This document shows, piece after piece, positions 12,001-23,198 of a stretch of 64,000 nt of DNA (within the stretch, counting starts at the first letter, position 1; every line of letters begins with the position of its first letter). Source of the stretch: Oopsacas minuta. Its lineage: Eukaryota; Porifera; Hexactinellida; Lyssacinosida; Leucopsacidae. Where the stretch lies: NCBI GenBank assembly GCA_024704765.1, contig JAKMXF010000044.1, positions 606,057-670,056 of the forward strand. Direction: 5' to 3'. A program made the position numbers and the translations under genes. Under the pieces are notes generated by a model. It saw only the letters and a list, made by a program, of their open reading frames with translations. It did no database searches and was not told the DNA's origin.

Positions 12001-12674
12001 ATTGTACAGATTTCTAAGAAATCTAAAGTTATACGTTTCTATAAGAATAAGAATCAATTTTCAGAAAGATAATTGTAATGTTTCAAGAGCTATGTTTATA
12101 CAATACAAAGTATATTTATCTTACTATACTCTTACCGTGAGTACTACAGAAGTAGCACATCAGAAGGTTTGTGCATCTAAGATCATTCCATTTTGGATTT
12201 CCAAAAGTCTGTACACAATCTTCATTACCATTGCTATTGGGTTCCCCAGGGGCCCAATTCCTATATGCACTATCACTACCATCAGCCCAAATATATGTCC
12301 CTTCAGCATTTATGTCATTTAGTCCTATCCAACACCTAACAGTTGAATCAGTTAATGTACCATACATCAATGTATTCTCTTCTGTGGATGTCACTGTAGC
12401 TAGGTCGTAGCCACTTACAACACACTGTTGTCTAGCATCTGCCCAGTTAACACCAGAACTTGTGAAATACCTGAAACATGTCCTTTTGTTAGAAATCGCG
12501 TTACAACCGCTTGTAGGCACTACAACACCCGGGACATTTGTTAGTGGTAATCTCAACATTAAATATTTAACGGTCAATGGACACAAAATTATACATACCT
12601 TGTGAATTTACTAGAGTATACAACTGAAGCAAAAAAATCAACAATTTGAAACCGATGTATTTCATGGAGCTCAT
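3076..12674 (-). CDS. Signal peptide + C-type lectin/Ig multidomain surface or secreted protein (3' end outside window)
   Basis: Model, 5' to 3': signal peptide exon 12674-12599 (hydrophobic core KLLIFLLQLYTLV); then CLECT/Ig pairs 12519-12136/11937-11635, 8891-8511/8316-8014, 7911-7528/7329-7027 and 6924-6544/6349-6047; then Ig-like exons 5971-5714, 5531-5256, 4189-3884, 3736-3479 and 3351-3076. Every junction is GT-AG and every exon after the first starts and ends in phase 1. Equivalent exons have equal or near-equal length (381/384; 303/306; 258; 276). The frame stays open for about 1,397 residues. Lectin exons carry CFSYF, NWADARLQC, WIGLND and WNDLxC motifs. Calcium-binding EPN is present (GEPN), so sugar binding of the mannose type is plausible. 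The last donor at 3075 shows that the gene continues, but no membrane anchor is seen. Whether all exons form one transcript is inferred from phase and from the single signal peptide found. Confidence 0.7.
4450..4760 (-). repeat. Interspersed element sharing the terminus of 10620-11330
   Basis: Within an intron of the lectin/Ig gene. A small hairpin (GCATCTCC...GGAGATGC near 4470-4490) is followed by text related, in reverse orientation, to the element at 10620-11330 (CTAGAGATTTC, TTGCAGGATAATTA). The 57240-57425 segment carries the same terminus. Confidence 0.5.
4928..5114. mobile_element. Short TA-flanked inverted-repeat element (pogo/mariner-like MITE)
   Basis: Terminal inverted repeats begin CAGTGAAGTGTCCG and end in the imperfect complement GAGACTCCACTG. 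The element is flanked by TA dinucleotides at 4926-4927 and 5115-5116. Length is 187 bp with no coding capacity. It lies in an intron of the lectin/Ig gene. Confidence 0.7.
6047..8891 (-). repeat. Tandem array of about 990-bp Ig+lectin units
   Basis: Consecutive units repeat with a period of 987 bp (7027-7911 against 8014-8891), and the lectin exons 6544-6924 and 8511-8891 match at an offset of 1967. Introns are conserved along with exons, so the array grew by segmental duplication. Confidence 0.85.
7027..7797 (-). repeat. Near-identical duplicate of 11635-12405
   Basis: Ig exon, intron and most of the lectin exon align to 11635-12405 at a constant offset of 4608 with no indel. I see at most a few substitutions, in the intron as well as the exons. 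Outside this block the lectin exons diverge (for example in the region before NWADAR). The pattern indicates very recent duplication or gene conversion. Confidence 0.85.
9010..9191. mobile_element. Foldback MITE
   Basis: Imperfect palindrome: the arm containing TGTGCCGACA and AATTTGTTTAAAAAGTGACA (9010-9080) is mirrored by TGTCACTTTTTAAACAAATT and TGTCGGCACA (9120-9191). The loop is about 40 bp. No coding capacity. Confidence 0.75.
10620..11330 (+). repeat. Non-autonomous element with diverged ~135-bp internal repeats
   Basis: Four diverged repeats, each with an ATTACCC/ATTATCC block, then a GAAACT-like run and TCTCTAG (near 10675, 10808, 10936 and 11083). A conserved tail follows: ACGTCGCACAT and GGGCATCTCCCTATAGGAGC. 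The tail recurs at 57370-57425 and, rearranged and reversed, near 4450-4560. Confidence 0.55.
12599..12674 (-). CDS. Signal-peptide exon of the lectin/Ig gene
   Basis: ATG at 12674 (a second ATG nine bases on) opens 25 codons: a short polar start, one basic residue and then a leucine-rich stretch ending in VNSQ. A GTATGT donor follows at 12598. It ends in phase 1, matching the first lectin exon, whose acceptor (TTGTAG) lies at 12520. This is the only signal peptide I found in the array. Confidence 0.75.
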
Positions 12675-13448
12675 TATAGTTTCTTATTAGATATGTATTA
12701 TACTTATAGTCCATACAAGCATATTTATATATCACAATCATCTTGTATCAACTTACAGTTTTATGCTCTGATAACTGAAGGACATATCTTTTTCTCTACA
12801 GACATATTAGCTGTGATACTGCTGAGGAGTGGTAACAAGCCATGTGATCACTAATTCCAATATATCAGTATATTATATATTACTACATATACATATATCC
12901 AATATCTATTGCATATCCAATTTTTCCACGTTAGTCCAAACCTTTTCCACTAGGTTGCTAGGAATTTTGTATGTAAATTTCATTATTCTCCATTTTTATC
13001 TCAAATACACGAAGTTATTTTAATTTTAAATGTCAATCAACATATGTGTTTTTAGGGAAATACACACATTCACTATCATTTTACCCTCCTAATGGGTCTG
13101 AATTTCGTAAGTTTATCTGGTAATATTTCGTTATATACTTTTCCTAAATATATATTTAGAAATACTGTAAAATTTTCTGTTCCTGTATAGTGTGTATGTA
13201 GATACAGCTTATGAACAGTTCCACTAATGTATTTACCAATTAATTGTGTTTCTAGGCGATCTTAATTTGACCAATAATGTTCACTTATTTTCCTTTTTAA
13301 CCACTATTTTGCTAGCCACAGTGACTATCCATATTCACTCCAAATCTCTGGTTAGAAGGACATTTATATTTGAAATGATAAATGGGGATTGGGGGTGTTT
13401 TCAGGAGATTGCCTGTCCCGACCTCCCCCACTTATAGAGGTTCTACTG

Positions 13449-13568
13449 CAGTGGTTCCCAACCTAGGGTCCACGAACCCCTTAGTGGTCTATGGACGACA
13501 GCAGGGGGTCCACAGAATATGTTAAAATTTGTATAGGGTCCACGGGTGAAAAAATTTGTGAACCGCTG
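13449..13568. mobile_element. hAT-like MITE
   Basis: A 120-bp element starting CAGTGGTTCCCAACC and ending GTGAACCGCTG, so its ends are inverted copies of the CAGYGGTTC terminus common in hAT elements. GGGTCCACG recurs inside. No clear 8-bp target duplication is visible. Confidence 0.6.
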
Positions 13569-14269
13569 TATATTTATTGACAGTTATTATCATTGAAGAA
13601 ATGTGTAATATATAGGATTTTGTGCATTAACAATCGGATATTCTTAACAAATTTTCGTGTAAAGAATGTATTTAAAATATTCGGTTTCTGCTGTACAATA
13701 GAAATATAATTATCCAATATAATGTCCGAAAAATCCCACAAACATCTACGATTGTCAAATATACTTGTACTTGTTTGTATATAAATCCTTTACAAAGTAT
13801 TTGTATTTAAATACATTCTCATCAGAGAGTATTTGTATTTGTAATTAAACACTTTTCAAAGTAATTGACCCATTGTCTGATCACAAGTAAAAATTGTTGG
13901 GGCCATGGCTCCACTGGCCCCACTGGCCTCACCTACTCGTACGCCCCTGTGTACCAGATCCCTCGCTACCCGTAAATTAGCGAGAGCACTTACTATGTGT
14001 TTATGGTGATTATACAAATGTCAATAGAATTCAATTTACGGTAGCAACCTTTTCTTCTTGAAGTGCTGGCAGCACGTTGGGTGTGGTTCTAGGTCATTTG
14101 ATGTCAAGATATACATTTTCAAGGCTGTATTTCAGTGGCGAAAATTTACCAATAAAAGTGGTTAAGGAGGAAAATATATTAGAAATTTTGTTCAAATTTC
14201 AATAGAATCATCTACAAATACAAGCTAAGGTTCAATTCAGCAAAACTCTTTGCTGAATTCCAAGTAATG

Positions 14270-14486
14270 AGCTAAATACCAAATAAATATTACATAAATA
14301 TTACATAAGCTGAATACCAAATAAATATTACATAAATATTACATAAGCTGAATACCAAATAAATATTACATAAATATTACATAAGCTAAATACCAAATAA
14401 ATATTACATAAATATTACATAAGCTGAATACCAAATAAATATTACATAAATATTACATAAGCTGAATACCAAATAAATATTACATA
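14270..14486. repeat. 38-bp tandem repeat
   Basis: About 5.5 nearly identical copies of a 38-bp AT-rich unit (core GAATACCAAATAAATATTAC). Each unit has an internal duplication of AAATATTACAT. Confidence 0.9.
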
Positions 14487-15255
14487 TGTACACAGGAAAT
14501 TATGCAAACCTAGCGTCGCACCTAAAGGCGCATGAATTTCAGCTAATATATCTCTAACGATGAGAGAATTCGGCCAAGAGTCTTTGATAATATCATTAAT
14601 ATGCCACTTGAAAATTGCCAAATGCCAAATTGATCAAATTTCAAGCAAATAATATACACCAGGAGTAGAACTTTTGTGACAATTGACTTTGCGTTATATT
14701 TATGTCAATCCAATTTTACATGCTATTTAATTAAATTCAGTAGAACGTCAGTTATCCGAACATGATGGGACCGAGGAGGGGGTTTGGATAACTGAAAATG
14801 AACTGTTACGCCCCATACCCCGAAGTAGAGTGGAGCCCCGTCTCTTAGTATCAAATGATAAACATGCTATACAACGATTCGAATAGTGCGTTAAAATACG
14901 CTGGAACAACATGTATGGCTTCTTATCCACTAATCCAAGGTAAATAATACCTTCAAAAACAACTCAAGTAGTGCGTTAAAATACACTTAACAACACTATG
15001 GAATAGCCTTGATTTAACAATTAAATATTTGAATTCAACATGTTCCGGGGTAGATGTTAATATGTTCCATACCATATTAAAGAATCTTTTAAAATGGCTG
15101 TGATAAGACGGAAACGAACACATTCCACTATGATCACTCGTAAGTTTAATGTAATAAACTCATGTTATTACAATTGTTTATTAATTAACTATCCGAGCAA
15201 CACCAAATAACAATCCTGACACTAATCCAAACAAACTCCTTACTATAGTTAGAAC

Positions 15256-15709
15256 TAAGGCATTAGTCGATCGTGTTGAACAAGATCGCGACCCGACCTC
15301 GATCTTAGCTGAAATTCTGATCGGCGATCCCGATCAAGATCCTTATTCCAAAAACGATCTCGATCATTTTCCGATCGTTTTGTGTAATATTCAAGACATA
15401 TATTTTGATAGTTACATCATTTCTTATACCAAAAGTAACATAAGTGGAGAATCAACGCATTCTACGAACGAATATTACTGATTGTACACAAATTTGGAAC
15501 AATTGCCTAAGTATAAATAACGCTAATAATAGTAGCATTCGAAGTATACAAAAATGATCGAAAAATGATCGAAAATTTTTGTGCAAAAAAGGATCGCGAT
15601 CTTGCATCAGATCCTTAATAAAACAATGATCGCCGATCGTCGCCAGATCATCAAAAACGTATCGTGATCGTGATCGAGTGATCAATGATCGTACGATCCT
15701 AATGCCCTA
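15256..15709. mobile_element. GATC-rich hAT-type MITE
   Basis: Ends TAAGGCATTAG and CTAATGCCCTA are inverted repeats. The element is flanked by a perfect 8-bp direct repeat GTTAGAAC at 15248-15255 and 15710-15717, the hAT signature. The 454-bp interior is crowded with GATC and CGATCG motifs and folds back on itself. No transposase. Confidence 0.85.
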
Positions 15710-16064
15710 GTTAGAACTTAGAAGAGTAGACTAAAATTTCAAAATACAACAATAGAAGTTTAGAATTAACTGATTAATAATATAACTACAGAAGAACTCT
15801 GTTAGGATTAGGGTACCATTGCCAAAATTATTTCCAGGCCATTGATTATATTCTCTTTGATCATGAAGAATTGCAGTTATAATTACAAATTCTACTATAA
15901 ATAGGTTTCCACATACAGCGGAGACATCTAGAATACTTTTGAACCTGCTTTCAGGTTATTTTGCCAACAATGGCACAATCAAAGTTCATGCCCATATATC
16001 GTAATTTTTTTCCTTTTTGTCAATTTTTCCGAAATTCTCAAAACTTAAACTAACTGAATATTAT

Positions 16065-16217
16065 GGCGAATATCACTAAATATTATTATTTAACGAGTGT
16101 TTATGAAAATGAAGATCATTTTTTTTATCAAAATACCTTCTACTTGTTAAATGTTAGTTTAAGTAACCAAAAGATGATCTTCATTTTCATAAACACTGTT
16201 AAATAATAATATTCGCC
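16065..16217. mobile_element. Foldback MITE
   Basis: Outer arms GGCGAATAT/ATATTCGCC and inner arms GTTTATGAAAATGAAGATCA and its complement surround a loop of about 45 bp. No coding capacity. Confidence 0.75.
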
Positions 16218-17108
16218 GTAGAAACAACGTTAAAATGTCAATCTTAGAAAATAGAAGAAATTCGATCAAAAAAATGTATGCGAGCACAAAATAAGTCGTA
16301 ATTGTTAATGGTTGATAATATGGAAGTCCAGTCAGCTAAAAATAGTTTGTGACACATTTAACAAGTATGATGACTTGCACTCTAACTTAGATAGGCTTAG
16401 TTTAGCATGCTAAAAATACCCCCGGCATATATTGATAGTATGCAGATAATTAGTATACGGTTCTCAAATACAAATACAGAGACACCTTTTAGTTTGTTTC
16501 GTTTATATTTGTTATTGTTTACTTTTTATCATACTTAAATATTGAAAACGAGTTTGTCGCCTTCTCAAAGGTTAGATAATCTTATTGCGAATTCATATTT
16601 ATAACACAATATTTCATTTTATAGACTGTCAGGATTTTGAAAAACCTTCTGGTTACCCTAGTAAACCGAGGTTGTCAGTATCAGTATGATTCTATGTACA
16701 TATTATACGAATAATTACTCCCGAAATACTTAATAGAAGTTTAGTATTATCCAAATTTATAATGATAAGACAAGACACGAGCGATTTAGGACTACCACGT
16801 CCACAAAAGAAAACGCTAGTGATTTCGCCCCACCCCCTCCTGTCCCTATATCGCTAACGTTTTAGGGACGGGGATCCCTAAAACGCATAAACACGCTTAC
16901 GCCGGCCTAGCGCTCATAAATAACTACATATTACACAGGGCCGTAGAAAGCAAAGAATTATTGGGCGGGGTAGATTGTATTGGTGCAGCATTCATCACAT
17001 TTGACCATTAATAATAATAGAAATTTGAGATATTGGTGCAGCGAGCGCTGCACCGGCTCCTACGGCCCTGATTACATCAATAATCATTAGCTACGATAGA
17101 GACTACGT

Positions 17109-20100
17109 ATGGCGGATTCTGAATTAAACATGAATGATCAAATCAAAGATGAGGCTGATGATCTCCCAGATGACTATATAATACGATGTAGAGGTCTCCC
17201 ATACTCTGCCACGCCTGAAGATCTGAAGAAGTTCTTCTCTGCTTGTAATATCACCAGTGTATTTCTGACGCAAACCCAGGATGGCCGTCCCACTGGAGAG
17301 GCGTTCCTGGAATTAGAAGACGAAGATAGTTACAATTCCGGACTCAAGATGAACAAAGAACACATCGGGAAGAGATATATTGAGGTGTTTGAATCGGACA
17401 GACTAGAGATGGATTATCAAATCAAGAAATCTACTCAGGGCTCTACAGCAGCTGATGGAGTTATCCGTATGCGTGGTCTCCCATTCAACTGCTCCCGAGG
17501 GGACATTGCTGAGTTCTTCAAAGGTCAGTTCCTATACATTTTATCAAATACCATATCTGACTATTGTGATAATTGTGTTTGTTAGTTCTGCTTGACAATT
17601 ATGACATCAGCAGAGTATCCGGATAATTAGGATATGTAACGGATATGGATTAAGATAAGGGATAACGTAGCTGATTAGATCCGGTGTCAGAGGTAGTCCT
17701 GTTCCCCTCTAGGGAATATTGTCCCCCGAACATTATTGACTAGTGAATGATGTTTAAGAAAACATTATTCCCTAGGAAACACTGTTTCTCCGAGTGTTTC
17801 CCCTTGCACACTTAGCAACACGTACGCGGGTCAAGGAGACGGGAACAAGTATTCCGTAGGGAATCCTGTTTCCCTAAACATCATTCACTCGTGAATAATG
17901 TTCGGGGGAACAATATTCACCAAGGGGAAACACTCGGAGAAACAGGATTTCTCATGACACCGGCCCTCTGGAAGGCAATAGGCTACGAATTTAATATTCT
18001 GTATACTTTTATAATTCACTCAGTAGAATGCTTACATAGTCACATTCTATATCCTTAGCTCTTCTTTGTGACATATTTGTCATAACTATACAATATACAC
18101 ACTATTTGGGTCTCTACAACTAATTGGGTTTATCGACAAATTACAAAAAGACTAAGTTATTTATGTATACACAGAGAGGTAACACCCCGTAATTATGACT
18201 CACAAGCACTTAGATTGCATTATAAGTAAATAATATATTAATTGCGTTATTATTCCTTTCTTTTATTGGGACTGGTGGGTGGATAGATTTTCAGTTAGTG
18301 GAGGATGGGATATTGTTAGTACTACAACATGACGGGAGGGCTTCGGGAGAAGGGTATGTGCAATTGGAATCTGTGCACAATGTCGAGGAGGCTTTGAAAC
18401 TGAACAATGGACACATTGGCCACAGGTTGGTTAGAAGGGTAGTTACTCATAATTTTCATTTCACTCTTGGATTAGTTTAGTTGTCCTTATTAAGGGTTGT
18501 AACAATGTCTGTGTGCTATCGGTAAGTTCATTGCTTAAATGCATACCAATCGACATAATGGATTCTATTCTACACAAGTATTCAGGTATCAAGTTGCTAG
18601 CTTAACCCTTAAACAGATTAGATAGGGGTGATTAAACTATGGATTGCCTTCAGAATGTGGTAATCATTAGGGCAAGATGTAAATTTATTAAGCAAGGCAA
18701 TACTTACTGACTTCTCTATGTATGATTTAGTTAACCAGGATACTAGAATTCTCTACGGAATTTCATTAATGGACTCTAATGCCCTTTATTGTATAATTAC
18801 TTCAGTACTCTAATTATTATTTAATTCTTGACATTCTCTTTGGGACTCATTACTCGAGACACAGATTTAGGTCTAGGGAGGCAATAGGTAATTCGAGAGA
18901 TTACATCAAGGATAAACGATTATGTCATTTAATATATACCTAGTCTTCTGATGATGTATTTGTATTCTACTAATTAGTGCTAGAGTAATCTTTGCTGAAG
19001 AACTAAAATATTACATGCTACTAGAAGCTGATTTTCTTATTAAGGAAGTAAGAGAATTGTGAATATCCCAAAATCTAGCCTCATTAATCGGGACTAGAAA
19101 GGTTCCACATATACAGTATTCATTTTTGTGGCACGTTAAATTGCCATACAGAATAATGTACCAGGGATATATGAGCTAATTTGTAAAATTATTACTTCTA
19201 TATTCCAGAATCTAGGTGTTACCCGCCGAAATGAATGATTTATAATTTTACAAGATGTTAGAATCAATCCAGAAACACAAAATATACTCCAAATATTTGC
19301 TCATTTTGTATATTTAATTATAAATTCAGTATTATTACTACAATACTGTGTCCAGATATGTGGAGCTGTTTCCTAGTACCTTGGATGAGATGCAGAGACA
19401 CTCCTACCCTCACTCTGGAGGTGGCGATGGAGGGAGTTATTTCGGCTCTAGGACCTTCAGACCCACTCCCTACGATAGACCTGGATCTGGTCCCTCACGC
19501 GGCGGCAGAGGTGGGAGACGAGAAGGGCGTGGGAGAAGCGGTTTTCTTGGTAGAGCACGGGGTATGCACAGACAGGATTACTATAAGGTAATTAATTGAA
19601 CAGCTGATGGAAATTTTAGAACTTATTATTATTTGTATTAGGGATATGATGAGTCCGAATATGACTACGAATATGAATATGAGCCTGACTACTATCAGAA
19701 CTATGGACAGGATATGGGAGGCCGCATGGGAAGCGGAGATATGGTCGCGTACCCTATGAGGGGTGGTCCCCCTCAGCAAAAGAGAGGTTTGCTTGCTCCT
19801 TAGAACAAATTTAATTTGTATGTTTATATTACTACTGTATTATTTATTACATAGGTCATCTGGTACGTATGCGAGGACTTCCCTTCTCTACTACAGAGGA
19901 TGAGATATATCAGTTCTTCTATCCATACGTCCCGTCAGCTATTTATATAAAGTATGACAACTCCGGTAGAGCTTCTGGAGAAGCTGAGGTACATTTCAGC
20001 ACTCATGGTGATGCTAAGGCAGTAATGACCAAAGATAAGCAGAGTATAGGTAAATATTATCAGCCATTAGTTATAGTTATAAATACATTTAATTACTTGT

Positions 20101-20653
20101 CTTAACTTGCTTTAGGACGCAGATATATTGAACTGTTTCTTGACTCATATCAAGAATCTCATGGCTCATTCCAGACTACTCGAGGTAATGTATTTCCTAT
20201 CCCTCCTGGAGGTTTATACTGACATTATCTAGATAGATTATGTAGCAGCGTATAAATATTAGCTATTATATTACATCAGCTCTCCACGGCTCGAAATGTT
20301 ATATTTGGCATCGTCCAAAGAACCGACATAAATTTACTACACCCATGATATGATTAAGTTGTGTACAGTATGTAAGTGTTTCAAATCATTTTTTTGCGAT
20401 GGATCCTGCATTTTGTAAGGTACACAGGGGCCTGGAGCTGGAGCTGGGTAATAATTACCAAATTCTGGTACTAAAATACACCAAATTACATAGGACGAGA
20501 CTGCCGGATTTGAGAAACAAGTATAATAAGTATTCACAATTTTAGATAGTAATTCATTCTTTAGGGAGAACTGCTCCACAAACTGGAGCTTTCGGGAGAT
20601 CCAGCACAATGACAGGTGCATACAGTCTTCCCCCCCCTGGCGGCTACTCTTAA
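17109..20653 (+). CDS. hnRNP F/H-like RNA-binding protein with three quasi-RRMs
   Basis: Seven exons: 17109-17523, 18287-18425, 19356-19587, 19642-19786, 19855-20049, 20116-20184 and 20565-20653. All junctions are GT-AG with matching phases and give 427 residues ending at TAA. Quasi-RRM1 is at about residues 24-96, qRRM2 at 119-198 and qRRM3 at 313-388. Each opens with RCRGLPY, RMRGLPF or RMRGLPF and closes with (R)YIEVF/YVELF/YIELF, the pattern of the hnRNP F/H/GRSF1 family, which binds G-rich RNA and regulates splicing. An RGG-rich stretch (about 220-255) and a Tyr/Asp/Glu-rich stretch lie between qRRM2 and qRRM3. The exon 2 acceptor was chosen at 18286 because it alone keeps qRRM2 (DFQLVEDGI) in frame with exon 1. 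Whether it is closer to hnRNP H, hnRNP F or GRSF1 cannot be decided by eye. Confidence 0.88.
17524..18286 (+). other. Intron 1 of the hnRNP F/H-like gene
   Basis: Contains an inverted-repeat element (17681-17963). Otherwise AT-rich and non-coding. Confidence 0.7.
17681..17963. mobile_element. Foldback MITE inside intron
   Basis: Ends CCGGTGTCA and TGACACCGG are perfect inverted repeats. Inside are further mirrored blocks: AACATTATTGACTAGTGAAT against its complement, and repeated GAAACACTCGGAGAAACA-type text in both orientations. About 283 bp. Confidence 0.65.
18426..19355 (+). other. Intron 2 of the hnRNP F/H-like gene
   Basis: 930 bp of AT-rich sequence with a GTTGGT donor and CAG acceptor. 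Nothing further recognised. Confidence 0.6.
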
Positions 20654-21014
20654 GCAGATTTACTCTCATTTTATCTGACTTATCTCTCTTCCTAACAATT
20701 ATTGAATATTGCTACACTAGTAATTCATATATTATGTTTGTAGACTCTTTACTCGGACGAGTATATTATTTCTTCGTTAATTATTTTCCTCGATCTAATC
20801 AAATATTTGTATTCACTCCTCATAATGTTAATTATTTGATTAAATTTTTGTTACAGTGTTGTGACAATACTCATATGTATTCCACAATACTATAGCAGAA
20901 GCTATAAGTGGAGTGGTGGGTAAGCTATAAATTGGTGTGTTCGGGGATATTTGTCATTATAGAAACCTACTTTTATAAGCAGTGACTTAAGAGACAATTA
21001 CGATTGGATTTATA

Positions 21015-22323
21015 CGAAGGGCACTCGAAAAGTTTTGACGTTGACTGACATATCAGATAGTAATAATAAAATTGACTATTACATTTTTTCAAAATACTCT
21101 CCCTGACAATCTATACATTTTTTCATTCTGGTAAACCAATTATCAAAACATTTTTTCCACTCTTTTTTGGGTATGTCTCCGATCGCTTGGAAAAGTGCCC
21201 CTCTCAACTCCTCATTAGTCGAAAATCTCCTCCCACGTAATTAATCTTTGAGTCTAGGGAACAACCAGAAGTCGCAAGGGGCTATATTAGGACTGTAGGG
21301 TGGGTGAGGTAATGTTTTGAGTCCAGAATTTTCCAAAAACTCACGAGTTCTGATTGCCGTACGCGATGATGCATTATCATGATGAAGAAGAATTCCTCTA
21401 ATGCCTGTCTTCTCCCGCTGTGACTCAATTGCTGTGATGACTTTGGGTAGGCACACTGTAGTGTACCAGTCGGCAGTAACAGTCTTTCCATCCTCGAGAG
21501 CAACAGCTTCGACAAACCCACTAGATCTGAAAAAAATCGCCCACATTTGTTTCCCAACAGATCTAGCCCTTCGCACTTTGGTTGGAGATGGGGCATCTTC
21601 TTCAACCCACTCCTTTGACATTCGCTTTGTTTCTGGATCATAATGGTATATCCATGTCTCATCACCTGTAAGGACCTCAGGAACAGTTCTTGAACTTCCA
21701 TTAGCAAACCTTTTGAGCATAATTTTGCAGAAGTCTATGCGGGATATTTTTGCTGTAAGTTCAAAGAATGTGGGATCCATCGGATACACAACTTCCTGAC
21801 ACAAAGCTCTTTGTGCAAAATGATATTAATTGTCCCCGATAATAACTCGGTTTCATACTCTAACTGAGCGTACGTAATATGAGGATCTTTAGTAATTAGA
21901 TCTAGCATTTCGTTAACATTCTCCCCATTATGTGAAATATTCGGCCTTCCTGAACGAGGAGCATCTTCAAGAACAAAGTTTCCGTGAATAAATTCCCTGT
22001 GCCATCGTTCAACTGTACTTTGAGAAGGAGCTAGATCCGGGAAATGTTCCTGTAAAGATTCATAGATTTCTACTCTTGTCTTCTGTAGTTTGAATAAGAT
22101 CAAAATCATTTACTCGAAAATCACGTTTTGTGAGATCTGATTTAGATTGAGATTTTTTAGAAGTCATGTATACTAAAATTATCTAATTTATGAAAGTAGA
22201 AGAGATAAATGAATGAAAGTTTCAAAGTAGACTAATAAAATATGTCTGAAAAGATTGATGCGGAAAATATCCGACAGATTAATGGTTTCATACCAAACGA
22301 CAAAACATTTCGAGTGCCCCTCG
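21015..22323 (-). mobile_element. Mariner-family transposon
   Basis: A 1309-bp element flanked by TA at 21013-21014 and 22324-22325. Terminal inverted repeats are CGAAGGGCACTCGAAAAGTT on the left and, on the right, the near-complement ending GAGTGCCCCTCG. It encodes one transposase on the minus strand. Confidence 0.92.
21241..22168 (-). pseudogene. Mariner transposase, frameshifted
   Basis: Cut-and-paste transposase. Start candidate ATG at 22168, with a frame break within the first 30 codons (near 22095). 22109-21735 holds the N-terminal helix-turn-helix region (PSQSTVERWHREF, then ED.PRSGRP). A second one-base shift near 21800 leads into the catalytic half 21804-21241. Catalytic acids are visible as TGDETW, HHDNA and SPNIAPCDFWLF; the third is Asp after 34 residues, so it is the DD34D type of true mariners. 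The protein stops soon after at RLKD. Two shifts make this copy inactive unless they are sequencing errors. Confidence 0.88.
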
Positions 22324-22574
22324 TACCTGGGAAATGGAGGTAGTTTATGGATGTACGCCGGCCCGACTTCTCCCACGTATTGCATATTCAAATTCTATCC
22401 ATATTAGATTCTAAGCACTAGCCATGTAATTGGGTAAAATTGCCCCTGAGCTGACTCACGACCTGTCAACCTGCAGCTACTTGTCCAATTTTACCTTTAA
22501 TTTTGATTATCAGTTGAATTTCTATTCTATTTGTCTAATTCGAAATTTACCACAACAAATAGTATACATATATA

Positions 22575-23198
22575 ATGTCAGCAAACGGCAAAGGCGACCC
22601 TATCCTTCCTCAACACAAAAAACCTGATTGGTTCGGGGATGGAACCGATCTACCAAAGTTGGCTGCTCTTGGCGAGGGCTCAGTATCTTTCCCGGATTGG
22701 GCGACTCATAACGAGTGGGCTCAAGAAGACATTCAAGAAGACACTCTCCCTCCTGACGTAAGACCTCCGTATTCTACTGAAGATAGGAAACATGAATGGC
22801 AGAGGGAGTCTGTTAAGTTGCCGCCCATTAAACAGAAACAACAGAGACACAAGATATCAAAAGCAGAACAACCATTCTGGCATCCAAAACCTGAGAAAAG
22901 CTTCAAATCATCAAACACAAAACCAATTTATAAACCTAAGGAGCCTGAGGACGAAGTACAGATGTTTAACTTAATCTCAATGCAGTATCAGAAGGACTGG
23001 ATAGGTCTAACTAAAAATAGAGATTTTGAATTGGTTAGGAAGAACAAACAATTGAAGGAGCAACAAAAAGCTAAACTGTTAGAACACACAGTCAAGAGGA
23101 ATAATATCAATGCACGTTCTGATAATTCAGGAAAGGAACAATTCAAACTAAGCAGATTCTCTAACATACCATCTCGTTATCTTAACGCCACGACATGA
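22575..23198 (+). CDS. Uncharacterised hydrophilic protein
   Basis: A single uninterrupted ATG frame of 207 residues. It is rich in Lys, Gln, Pro and Trp, with no signal peptide or membrane segment. The N-terminus (PDWFGDGTDLPKLAALGEG), a PFWHPKPEKSF block and a Lys/Gln-rich probable helix near residues 155-180 stand out. The composition recalls small axonemal or ciliary structural proteins, but that is only an impression. It starts 250 bp downstream of the mariner element, and no intron is needed. Confidence 0.65.
   Translation: MSANGKGDPILPQHKKPDWFGDGTDLPKLAALGEGSVSFPDWATHNEWAQEDIQEDTLPPDVRPPYSTEDRKHEWQRESVKLPPIKQKQQRHKISKAEQPFWHPKPEKSFKSSNTKPIYKPKEPEDEVQMFNLISMQYQKDWIGLTKNRDFELVRKNKQLKEQQKAKLLEHTVKRNNINARSDNSGKEQFKLSRFSNIPSRYLNATT

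Larger units (their letters stand above)
12675..17108. other. Repeat-rich intergenic spacer without recognised genes
   Basis: Holds a hAT-like MITE (13449-13568), a 38-bp tandem array, a GATC-rich hAT-like MITE (15256-15709) and a foldback (16065-16217). A short pair of inverted ends of pogo type lies around 14749-14795. I see no exon-like coding stretch. Confidence 0.6.
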
